Positions 57,121 to 64,000 of a DNA stretch of 64,000 nucleotides are shown here, piece by piece (the first letter of the stretch is position 1; every line of letters starts with the position of its first letter). The DNA comes from Alkalihalobacillus sp. AL-G. GTDB taxonomy: Bacteria; Bacillota; Bacilli; Bacillales; Fictibacillaceae. Under the pieces are notes generated by a model. The model saw only the letters and a program-made list of their open reading frames with translations. It was not told the origin of the DNA and searched no databases. The stretch is from positions 3,472,001 to 3,536,000 of the forward strand of contig NZ_CP094656.1 of the NCBI RefSeq assembly GCF_030643805.1, given 5' to 3'. The translations under genes were made by a program, and so were the position numbers.

Positions 57121-57528
57121 ATGAAAAAATGGGAGGCTGCATATTTGGCTGGTATCATTGATGGTGAAGGTAGTATTACTCTAACTCGTATGCACCAAAG
57201 TGAGCACCGTCGTCCTTGTATTACAATTGCATCAACAGATAAAGAACTTCTAGTATATGTTCAAACTTTAACTAATGGTGTCATTAATAATAAAAAGAAC
57301 TATAATCCTATTAAACATAAAAACTCATATACTCTAAATATAAAGAAAAAAGAGGATGTATTTTCAACATTATTATCTACTGCTCCCTATCTGAGAATTC
57401 CCCAAAAAAGAAATCGAGCACATTGGATTCTTGATCATTATAATGAAGTTACTCAGAGAAATGGGAAATATAATAAAGAATTGATGGAAAAGAAGTTATT
57501 ATTTGAGGAGCCTTTTTTCAGGATATAA
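57121..57528 (+). CDS. LAGLIDADG-type homing endonuclease, single motif
   Basis: 135 residues. The LAGLIDADG motif is YLAGIIDGEGSITL (residues 10-23, catalytic acids Asp/Glu); then HRRPCITIASTDKELLVYVQ, and the second half has TAPYLRIPQKRNRAHWILDH. One motif means it should act as a dimer, cutting a near-palindromic site. AGGGAGGGATGGT precedes the ATG. It is convergent with the intron-split tmRNA gene and stops 36 bases from the tmRNA 3' end, so it lies outside the intron and is not part of its RNA. Confidence 0.85.
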   Translation: MKKWEAAYLAGIIDGEGSITLTRMHQSEHRRPCITIASTDKELLVYVQTLTNGVINNKKNYNPIKHKNSYTLNIKKKEDVFSTLLSTAPYLRIPQKRNRAHWILDHYNEVTQRNGKYNKELMEKKLLFEEPFFRI

Positions 57529-57541
57529 TAAAATTTTTCAT

Positions 57542-57569
57542 AAAAAAACCACCATAGTATGTATGGTGG
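57542..57569 (-). terminator. ssrA terminator sharing the tmRNA 3' end
   Basis: CCACCATA (57569-57562) pairs with TATGGTGG (57556-57549), followed by U7. The 5' arm includes the CCA end of tmRNA, so processing must open the hairpin. Confidence 0.85.
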
Positions 57570-58210
57570 AGACGGTGGGACATGCTGTTCCATGCTTTCG
57601 TCATGGCACTGACTATATCTTGAACCTGAATGTTGATCAGGTCCTCCGGCGTATTATGCAAAATGTAAATTTACTTGAATCGATCAAGTAGGATTTCGCA
57701 TCCTAGTACTACCTTGAAGGCAGCCTATGAGTCGATAAATGGCTGTTGGATTGCTCCACATACCACTCGATATTGCCCTATTGCTTCGTTGTAACGAAAC
57801 AACTTAGGTTTCATCGATAAAGCCGGATTATCACTTTTGTGTTGCCACAAAAGGCGACTAATTACTAATCGAACCCACGTCCAAAGATATCGTGACTTAA
57901 GCTTCTACGAGCATAGTCGATATATTAGCATTTCGCCAGCATTTCTGCCTATCGACAGGCTTCCATGTGACTAGCCTGATTGTTCTCTTCCTTCATCCTC
58001 AGGCGGTGGAATCCGGCGTAGCCTACTTCAGTTGAGTCCCTTACCCTAGCACATAGGCGATGCAGGGAGGAACCGCTAAGCTACTGTTACGCAGCTAGTG
58101 CGAAGTTGTTGTTTTCTTTGCCAGTTATAGGCGTTGGCGTTTTAACGAGGCCGACCCCCTCGGCTCGCAACTCAAGCTCGACCTATCCCTGTCGAATCCG
58201 TAACGTCCCC
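57564..58210 (-). ncRNA. ssrA: tmRNA gene interrupted by a group I intron
   Basis: 5' exon 58210-57868 (343 nt) and 3' exon 57580-57564 (17 nt) give a mature tmRNA of about 360 nt. The acceptor ends GGGGACG and CGTCTCCACCA pair. The resume frame reads GGC AAA GAA AAC AAC AAC TTC GCA CTA GCT GCG TAA, tag GKENNNFALAA after a leading Ala (near 58120-58085). The T arm GGACGTGGGTTCGAT is cut and resumes with TCCCACCGTC, so the uninterrupted T loop is restored only after splicing. It rescues stalled ribosomes with SmpB, encoded directly upstream. Confidence 0.93.
57581..57867 (-). other. Group I intron in the tmRNA T-loop (287 nt, no ORF)
   Basis: The 5' splice site follows a U. A P1 helix forms: exon CGAU with intron GUCG, giving the U-G wobble at the splice site, extended by UAG/UUA around a UAA loop. 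The intron ends in G (57581). AAGATATAGTC at 57621-57611 is the conserved P7 segment of group I introns. With no reading frame inside, it depends on self-splicing and on outside help for movement. Confidence 0.88.
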
Positions 58211-58230
58211 ATATAAAATGAGTGTTACAT

Positions 58231-58315
58231 AGAAAACTTGGCTCAGCCAATTAGGTTGGCAGAGTCTTAGTTGCACTTGTACTATAGAAAGGATTAGGAT
58301 CCTTTCTTAATGTGC
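58231..58315. repeat. Dispersed ~85-bp repeat with hairpin, copy 2
   Basis: GAAAACTTGGCTCAGCCAAT, CAGAGTCTTAGTTGCACTTG, TACTATAGAAAGGATT, ATCCTTTCTTAATGTGC. Same block order as 8673-8760. It lies inside the leader between the ssrA promoter and the mature 5' end. Confidence 0.6.
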
Positions 58316-58366
58316 ATGAAAAAAGTTGCTTAAAATCAATACTTTATATAACTGGCGACAACACTT

Positions 58367-58395
58367 ATTATAGCATAATCAAGGTGCTTTGTTAA
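58367..58395 (-). promoter_or_regulatory. Promoter of ssrA
   Basis: Minus-strand TTAACA (58395-58390), 17-base spacer, TATAAT (58372-58367). Transcripts would carry about a 150-nt leader before the mature tmRNA. Confidence 0.65.
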
Positions 58396-58410
58396 TAGAT
58401 TTACATTTAC

Positions 58411-58878
58411 TTACATTTTTTGGCGTTCTCGGAAAGCTTTTTCGATTTCGCGTTTTGCCGTCTTTCGCTTGAGATCTTCACGCTTATCGTATTTCTTCTT
58501 TCCTTTTCCGATTCCGATCAGGACCTTCGCAAATCCGTTCTTGATATAAAGCTTCAACGGGACAAGCGAATAGCCGGACTCTTTCGTTGCGCCGATCAAT
58601 TTGCTGATTTGTTTTTTGTGTAAAAGCAGTTTGCGTGTTCGGAGCGGTTCGTGATTGAACCGGTTTCCTTGTTCGTAATGACTGATATGCATGTTATGGA
58701 GGAAGACTTCACCATTCTGGACACGTGCGAATGAATCCTTCAGCTGGACTCGGCCAGCCCGGATCGCCTTGATTTCGGTTCCTTGTAATACGATTCCGGT
58801 TTCGTACGTTTCTTCGATGATATAGTCGTGTCGTGCTTTTTTGTTTTGTGCAACTAACTTTCCTTCATGACGTGGCAT
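58411..58878 (-). CDS. smpB: SsrA-binding protein SmpB
   Basis: 155 residues, the normal length. [29 protein letters not shown] is the tRNA-like-domain-binding barrel; the basic tail [21 protein letters not shown] reaches into the ribosomal decoding site. Start at 58878 (AAAGGGGAAACG upstream), not at the in-frame codon seven positions earlier. Directly upstream of ssrA and downstream of rnr, the classical order. Confidence 0.95.
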   Translation of the reverse strand: MPRHEGKLVAQNKKARHDYIIEETYETGIVLQGTEIKAIRAGRVQLKDSFARVQNGEVFLHNMHISHYEQGNRFNHEPLRTRKLLLHKKQISKLIGATKESGYSLVPLKLYIKNGFAKVLIGIGKGKKKYDKREDLKRKTAKREIEKAFRERQKM

Positions 58879-59006
58879 AACAATCGTTTCCCCTTTCAAA
58901 CCGCATGATACATTTTAACAACTTTGGTCAAGGAAAGTCAAGAACAGCGCAGGGCTGACCGATTCTTGTGAACGTGTATTGTACACATTTCAGATCAGCC
59001 CATCTC

Positions 59007-61328
59007 TTATTTTTTACGCTTTTTCTTTCCACCTTTTTTCTTTTGAACGTTCATATAAAACGGTTTATCTTTTTTATTTTTCTTTTTCTTTTTGGATTGT
59101 GGGCCGCCGCCATTTTGTTTGTCGTTCTTTTTTCTTTCTTTCGTAGGGCTCTTACCACCGCTCGAAATGACGCGTGCACGGTCCTTATGTCGACGTTGTG
59201 CAGGCGCCTTCATTCCGACGATTTCAAAGTCGATTGCGCGTTCATCAATGTTAACGGAGATAACACGAATTTGCAGCTCGTCACCGATTCTGAACACTTT
59301 TCCGGTTCGTTCTCCGATCATCGCATATTGCTGTTCGTTGAAATGATAGTAATCGTCGGTTAAATAACTGACGTGGACAAGGCCTTCAATCGTGTTCGGC
59401 AACTCGATGAATAGACCAAAGTTGGTGACGCCGCTTATCACTCCATCGAACTCTTCACCGATTTTGTCCTGCATGAACTCCGCCTTTTTCAGATCGTCGG
59501 TTTCCCGTTCGGCATCGACAGCACGCCGCTCACGTTCAGATGCATGCTGGGCAATTTCAGCGAGCCGTTCCTTCCAATGGCTGACCGTTTTCTCATCCGT
59601 TTTTCCTTCGATTAAATAAGTTCTGATCAGCCGGTGAACGATCAAGTCCGGATAACGTCTGATCGGTGAGGTGAAATGGGTGTAAAACTCGGTGGACAAC
59701 CCATAGTGTCCTCGGTTCTCAGGCTCATAGCGCGCCTGTTTCATCGAACGGAGCATTACTTTACTGATGACCGCTTCCTCTGGCTCACCTTGTACCTCTT
59801 CTAAAATTTGTTGCAAGGCACGTGGGTGGATCGAGTTCGCAGACCCACGTACGACATAACCAAAGTTGGTGATGAATTCTAAGAAGTTTGTGAGCTTTTC
59901 TTCGTCTGGATCATCGTGAACCCGGTACATGAATGGGACTTTCATCCAATGAAAGTGCTCCGCTATGGTTTCATTCGCCGCAAGCATAAACTCTTCAATC
60001 AATTTTTCCGCAACAGTTCGGTCACGTAACACGACATCGACTGGCTTCGACTCTTCATCGACTAGTACGCGTGCTTCACTGAAATCGAAATCGATTGCGC
60101 CGCGTTCAAATCGTTTTTTCCGTAATATATCTGCAAGCTCTCCCATCTGATCGAAAAACGGGACAAGCTCTTTATAGTGCTCCAACACTTCATCATCTTC
60201 ACGCTGTAAAATTTTCCGGACATCCGTATAGGTCATCCGTTCATTCGTGCGAATCACACTTTGGAAAATGTCATGATTCACGACATCTCCGCTTGGGGTA
60301 ACCTCCATCTCACACGATAACGTCAACCGATCCACTTTCGGGTTCAAGCTGCAGATTCCGTTTGAAAGCCTGTGGGGAATCATCGGAATGACGCGGTCGA
60401 CTAAATAGACGGACGTCCCCCGATCAAGTCCCTCTTGATCAATCGCAGACCCTTCTGTCACATAATGACTGACGTCAGCGATGTGGACACCAAGCTTGTA
60501 GTTTCCATTATCGAGCTTGACTACATTTACTGCGTCATCAAGGTCTTTTGCATCCGCACCATCGATTGTAACGATAGTTTCGTCGCGGAGATCCCGTCTT
60601 CCTTCTAAGTCTGCAGGATCGATTTCATCAGGAACTGAATTGGCATGTTCAAGCGCTGCTTGAGGAAAGTCTCTAGGTAAGCCATGCTTATAGATGATTG
60701 ATAAAATATCAACACCGGGATCGTTTTTATGGCCGAGGATTTCAATGATTTCTCCTGTTGCACTTGAACGGCCTTCAGGATAGGACGTGATTTTTACAAG
60801 TACTTTGTGTCCCTCAACTGCACCGCCTGTCGATTCTTTAGGGATGAAAATGTCGTTCGGGATACGTTTGTCATCTGCTGCGACAAACCCGAAACTTTTG
60901 CTATCGATGTAGGTACCGACGATTTCGGTTACACCACGTTTAATGATCCGGATGACCGTCCCTTCAGGCTTGCCGTCCCCACGCCGAGATGAAACACGAA
61001 CCAGGACTGTATCGCCACTCATCGCACCATTCAGCTCAGAAGCTGAAATATAAACATCCTTTTCAGTTTTCAGTTCAGGGATTAAAAAGGCAAACCCTTT
61101 CGCATGTCCCTGTAGCCTTCCTTTAAGTAGGTTCATTCGTTCTGGAACACCGTAACGGTTGCTGCGCGTACGAACGACGTCGCCCTTATCTTCCATTTCA
61201 TTTAACGTTATGACAAGCGCTTTAAACCCGTCTGCACCAGAAATACCAAGCTCCTGTTCGAGCTCTTCGACAGTCAGCGGTTTATAGGCTTCTTCTCGCA
61301 TAAACGCTAGTATTTGTTCTTGATCCAT
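59007..61328 (-). CDS. rnr: Ribonuclease R
   Basis: 773 residues. Order: winged helix ([20 protein letters not shown]), cold-shock domains (about 75-220), RNB catalytic domain ([18 protein letters not shown] with the metal-binding Asp cluster, about 260-580; [19 protein letters not shown]), S1 domain (about 640-720; [18 protein letters not shown]) and a Lys-rich tail. Degrades structured RNA 3' to 5' and works with tmRNA on rescued messages. GGAGGGAAAGAAG precedes the ATG. Confidence 0.95.
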   Translation of the reverse strand: MDQEQILAFMREEAYKPLTVEELEQELGISGADGFKALVITLNEMEDKGDVVRTRSNRYGVPERMNLLKGRLQGHAKGFAFLIPELKTEKDVYISASELNGAMSGDTVLVRVSSRRGDGKPEGTVIRIIKRGVTEIVGTYIDSKSFGFVAADDKRIPNDIFIPKESTGGAVEGHKVLVKITSYPEGRSSATGEIIEILGHKNDPGVDILSIIYKHGLPRDFPQAALEHANSVPDEIDPADLEGRRDLRDETIVTIDGADAKDLDDAVNVVKLDNGNYKLGVHIADVSHYVTEGSAIDQEGLDRGTSVYLVDRVIPMIPHRLSNGICSLNPKVDRLTLSCEMEVTPSGDVVNHDIFQSVIRTNERMTYTDVRKILQREDDEVLEHYKELVPFFDQMGELADILRKKRFERGAIDFDFSEARVLVDEESKPVDVVLRDRTVAEKLIEEFMLAANETIAEHFHWMKVPFMYRVHDDPDEEKLTNFLEFITNFGYVVRGSANSIHPRALQQILEEVQGEPEEAVISKVMLRSMKQARYEPENRGHYGLSTEFYTHFTSPIRRYPDLIVHRLIRTYLIEGKTDEKTVSHWKERLAEIAQHASERERRAVDAERETDDLKKAEFMQDKIGEEFDGVISGVTNFGLFIELPNTIEGLVHVSYLTDDYYHFNEQQYAMIGERTGKVFRIGDELQIRVISVNIDERAIDFEIVGMKAPAQRRHKDRARVISSGGKSPTKERKKNDKQNGGGPQSKKKKKNKKDKPFYMNVQKKKGGKKKRKK

Positions 61329-61406
61329 TCTTCTTTCCCTCCTTCGTCTAGGGTGTGATTTTCTTTTTTTGGTTTGTATTTTCTTATTTGATTTTGAATT
61401 TTCTCG

Positions 61407-62150
61407 TTAGCTCCAATCTAATCCGTTTAAAAATTGTAAAACATCCTCGTGCAGCTTGTCTTTTTCTTTGTCCAGCGTAATAACGTGTGTTGAGTTTTCG
61501 TACCATTTCAAGTCTTTTTCATCCGACTCGATCGCTTCATAAATGATGTTCGCACTGTCGGTATTGATCATTTCATCGTGGCGGGCTTGGACGATGAACG
61601 TCGGTGTATAAATCATATCGATATTCGAGCGTACGTCTGCAATTAGTTCTCGTAAGGCTTTTAACGTGTTCATCGGGGTTTTTTTGAATTCGTCCATTTC
61701 GCTTTCAACCTGATCCTCCGGCTTTTGCTCACGCTTTTTATATTCACGGGCGTATTCGAGAACGCCTTCGTACATGACTTCTTCGCTTTTTATATGCATA
61801 GGCGCACACATTGGCACGATTCCCTTAACCGTATTGGTATAACCAAGTTTCAGCGAAAATACACCACCTAGTGACAGCCCTGCAACGGCGATTTCCTCAT
61901 AGCCTTTTTCTTTTAGCTCATTATACCCGTTCAGAACATCCTCCCACCAATCCTCGGGACCTGTGTGGACAAGCTCTTCAGGGGGTACTCCATGACCTTT
62001 ATATTGAGGTGCGAGACAGGAATAACCCTGCTTTTGCAGAAACCGCCCGAGCATTCGGACATCCGCTGAACTCCCCGTAAAACCGTGAAGGAGCAATACC
62101 CCCCTCGACCCACCTTCAAAGAAAAATGGTTTAGGTGCTACGACTTTCAT
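61407..62150 (-). CDS. est: Carboxylesterase (Est30/YvaK type)
   Basis: 247 residues: [17 protein letters not shown], nucleophile [13 protein letters not shown] near residue 94, acid [13 protein letters not shown], His in [10 protein letters not shown]. Short-chain carboxylesterase of the type next to rnr in many Bacillus. Overlaps the preceding hydrolase gene by 20 bases. Confidence 0.88.
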   Translation of the reverse strand: MKVVAPKPFFFEGGSRGVLLLHGFTGSSADVRMLGRFLQKQGYSCLAPQYKGHGVPPEELVHTGPEDWWEDVLNGYNELKEKGYEEIAVAGLSLGGVFSLKLGYTNTVKGIVPMCAPMHIKSEEVMYEGVLEYAREYKKREQKPEDQVESEMDEFKKTPMNTLKALRELIADVRSNIDMIYTPTFIVQARHDEMINTDSANIIYEAIESDEKDLKWYENSTHVITLDKEKDKLHEDVLQFLNGLDWS

Positions 62151-62871
62151 GTTGTACTACCTCTCCTTTACTTTCATCTGTATCTGTATTCGTTAAAAAT
62201 GAATAGACGTGACGAATGACATCTTTTTGTTCAACATCGTGACAAATGATATGCTTGGACTGTGGTAAGTAAACAAGCTGTTTTTCTTCACTTTTTATCG
62301 TGTCATAGATGTATTGGGCACTCTTTTTCGGGACGACCCCATCGCATTCCCCTTGTACGATCAACGTCGGTATCGTGATTTTATTTAAAAAAGGTTTAAG
62401 TATCCGGACGAGCTTCCGAAACTGAACGGTCATCGAAAAAGGTGTTAGTTTAAACTTTCGCTGATATCGTTTAAATAATTCATTTTCCGCTAGTTTTCCT
62501 TTCCGGACATCCTTTACCATTATTCTGATGTCGTTTAATAGCTGGCGGGGACTGACGTAATAGGCTGCAGCACTGAGAAGCACGAGCTTTTCGATTTTCT
62601 TGGAGGTTGCGAGATACCCTGCAATCATGCCTCCCATTGAAAAACCGACCAAATAAACGGTATCGCATTTTTGTTGGAGAGCCTGAAGTTCGGATTCTGC
62701 AGTCCTGATCCAATCTTTAAACGACACCCGTTCCATTCTCCCGACTGTACCATGTCCAGGAAAAGTCGGTGAAACGATCAGCCAATCTGTGTGCTCCTCC
62801 AAGTACTTAACAAGTGGTTCAACCTCATATGGGCTTCCGGTAAATCCGTGAAGGCATAGACATCCAATCAT
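62131..62871 (-). CDS. Alpha/beta hydrolase related to the downstream carboxylesterase
   Basis: 246 residues and clearly a paralogue of the next gene: [21 protein letters not shown], nucleophile [34 protein letters not shown], His in QSKHIICHD. Ends in a polar tail ([15 protein letters not shown]) overlapping the downstream start, so coupled. Substrate unknown. Confidence 0.85.
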   Translation of the reverse strand: MIGCLCLHGFTGSPYEVEPLVKYLEEHTDWLIVSPTFPGHGTVGRMERVSFKDWIRTAESELQALQQKCDTVYLVGFSMGGMIAGYLATSKKIEKLVLLSAAAYYVSPRQLLNDIRIMVKDVRKGKLAENELFKRYQRKFKLTPFSMTVQFRKLVRILKPFLNKITIPTLIVQGECDGVVPKKSAQYIYDTIKSEEKQLVYLPQSKHIICHDVEQKDVIRHVYSFLTNTDTDESKGEVVQHESRST

Positions 62872-63084
62872 CAGTTTGCCTCCTTATAGGATGTTCATAA
62901 TGCGTAACATCGGTTTCAAACAAAATTTAATCTTCTTTCCTTTAGTTTGCCCTTGCTATCGCATGATAAAACGCTCAATCTATAGATACACGATTAATCG
63001 CAATAAGCTTTTGATTTCCTATAGCCTGATGCGTATGTAAAGCAATATGTAAGAAACGAATGATTCGTTTCCTTTTTTATAAGT

Positions 63085-63120
63085 GCAAAAAGAAAACAGC
63101 AAGCTTTTTTAAACTTGCTG
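63085..63120 (-). terminator. Terminator after secG
   Basis: CAGCAAG/CTTGCTG stem followed on the minus strand by a U-rich run, just after the secG stop. Upstream of the hydrolase operon. Confidence 0.8.
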
Positions 63121-63132
63121 CCCTTAGTTTGA

Positions 63133-63363
63133 TTAATAAATGTATGCGAGAACAACGCTTAAGATAAAGAATACGATTCCAAGTACCGTAGTTGATTTAA
63201 GAAGTACGGCATCTACACCACGAGCTTTTTGCTTACCGAACAATTGCTCTGCTCCACCCGTAATCGCTCCAGATAAGCCAGCGCTTTTACCAGACTGTAA
63301 AAGTACGACTGTTATAAGTGCTAATGCATTAATAATCAACAGGACAGTTAGGAATGTTTCCAT
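63133..63363 (-). CDS. secG: Protein-export membrane protein SecG
   Basis: 76 residues: two helices ([40 protein letters not shown]) around [27 protein letters not shown], the conserved loop of SecG. Third subunit of SecYEG. Start at 63363 with GGAGGTGGAGCAC upstream. Confidence 0.95.
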   Translation of the reverse strand: METFLTVLLIINALALITVVLLQSGKSAGLSGAITGGAEQLFGKQKARGVDAVLLKSTTVLGIVFFILSVVLAYIY

Positions 63364-63552
63364 GTGCTCCACCTCCAACGACACAATCCAATATCATAAA
63401 TGTACCATATAAAAGCCGGAAAATTCAACAAATCTTTTTAACAGTGGCAATACAAATTTCGAGCGTATTGATATTTGCACTTGAAGCTGCTTTTTCCCCT
63501 ATGTTCGGGTTTTTGCACGAAAACTCGGCGTATAGAAGTATTTTGGCCAAAT

Positions 63553-64000
63553 TCAGCGAATATAAAAACTTGCACCGTCGACAATTTCGATATTGTCATG
63601 TCCACGTAGGTCCTCCATCAGTTTAAAGAGTGCGGCATCTTTTTTCTTCGCCTCGATCATACAATCGATTTGCGGCACACTTCCTTTAATCTCATTCAAA
63701 AAATCCATGAACATTTCGGCATCGACATAATCGGCATGGCTTCGAAATTGTTTTTCATCTTTAGGACTGGATATATGCATTTTTATTGGCAAATAGGAAT
63801 CCTTCCATGTCGCAACAACACGCTGCCATTCATCCGCCCAGTTTCGATGCTGAAAATGAGCCAGGTGGTGATGATAATCAAAAACGAGTGGTATACCAAG
63901 CTTTTCACATAAGTACAAGGTGTCATTTAAATGGTAGGACTTATCATCATTCTCCAAAATAATCATTTCCTGAATTGTTTTCGGAACGACCATCCAATTT
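63553..64000 (-). CDS. uvsE: UV damage endonuclease UvsE (partial, runs off right edge)
   Basis: The C-terminal about 149 residues of a UVDE-family TIM-barrel endonuclease: IILENDD and FDYHHHLAHFQ hold metal ligands (Glu, Asp, His), VKMHISSPKDEKQFRSHADYV and IDCMIEAKKKDAALFKLMEDL follow. Cuts 5' to UV photoproducts. The frame continues past the window's end through TGG before the apparent first Met, so the true start lies outside. Confidence 0.88.
   Translation of the reverse strand, partial: NWMVVPKTIQEMIILENDDKSYHLNDTLYLCEKLGIPLVFDYHHHLAHFQHRNWADEWQRVVATWKDSYLPIKMHISSPKDEKQFRSHADYVDAEMFMDFLNEIKGSVPQIDCMIEAKKKDAALFKLMEDLRGHDNIEIVDGASFYIR

Noticed and set aside
57581-57867. Mobile island integrated at ssrA instead of an intron
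   Set aside because: Integrated islands leave a duplicated 3' end; here exons are split once, in the T-loop, with group I hallmarks.

Overview
The window looks like chromosome from a low-GC Gram-positive of the family Bacillaceae. The right end carries the conserved Bacillus-type block secG, carboxylesterase, rnr, smpB, ssrA (all on the minus strand). The tmRNA encodes a Bacillus-type tag (GKENNNFALAA), ribosome binding sites are strong purine-rich AGGAGG types, and TnrA/GlnR, Fur and possible PurR sites have the Bacillus form. I cannot name the species from sequence alone.

Layout. 1-3.5 kb: part of a thiazole/oxazole-modified bacteriocin cluster, with a Cys-rich heterocycloanthracin-type precursor, a ThiF-like maturation protein and a YcaO cyclodehydratase running off the left edge. 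3.7-6.5 kb: glyoxalase-fold (VOC) proteins, an ECF sigma factor with a chimeric C-terminus, and a BtrH-like protein. 6.5-8.6 kb: an adaptive-response alkylation repair operon (adaA, ogt, alkA). 8.8-12.2 kb: two hydrolases, then padR with a DUF4188 gene. 12.3-17.8 kb: ammonium transporter under two TnrA-type boxes, then a Fur-controlled siderophore ABC operon. 18-23.3 kb: DUF429, kinase, cyclase and SRPBCC genes, a decayed pentapeptide-repeat gene, and guaC.

23.5-57 kb is a long accessory stretch. It is AT-rich and dominated by small, mostly minus-strand genes for membrane and hypothetical proteins plus resistance or regulatory genes: an ArsR/VOC pair, CGNR regulator/arginase-fold pair, GNAT, DrrAB-type exporter with PadR and DUF1048, a Rph-type rifamycin phosphotransferase, an ABC-F protein, SDR and NUDIX. 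Over 20 related hairpin elements lie between these genes, mostly at the 3' ends of minus-strand genes. A relic of an IS110 element is present, and a GC-richer exporter module is bracketed by two ~195-bp near-identical direct repeats. Several genes are broken.

57-64 kb returns to core genome. The ssrA gene is split in its T-loop by a 287-nt group I intron, and a LAGLIDADG endonuclease gene converges on its 3' end. smpB, rnr, two alpha/beta hydrolases, secG and a partial uvsE follow.

The best candidates for follow-up are the intron-split tmRNA with its adjacent homing endonuclease, the bacteriocin precursor with 16 regularly spaced cysteines, the cassette-like array of small genes with shared 3' hairpins, and the repeat-bracketed exporter module. 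Functions are inferred from motifs and remembered family features; no database search was run.
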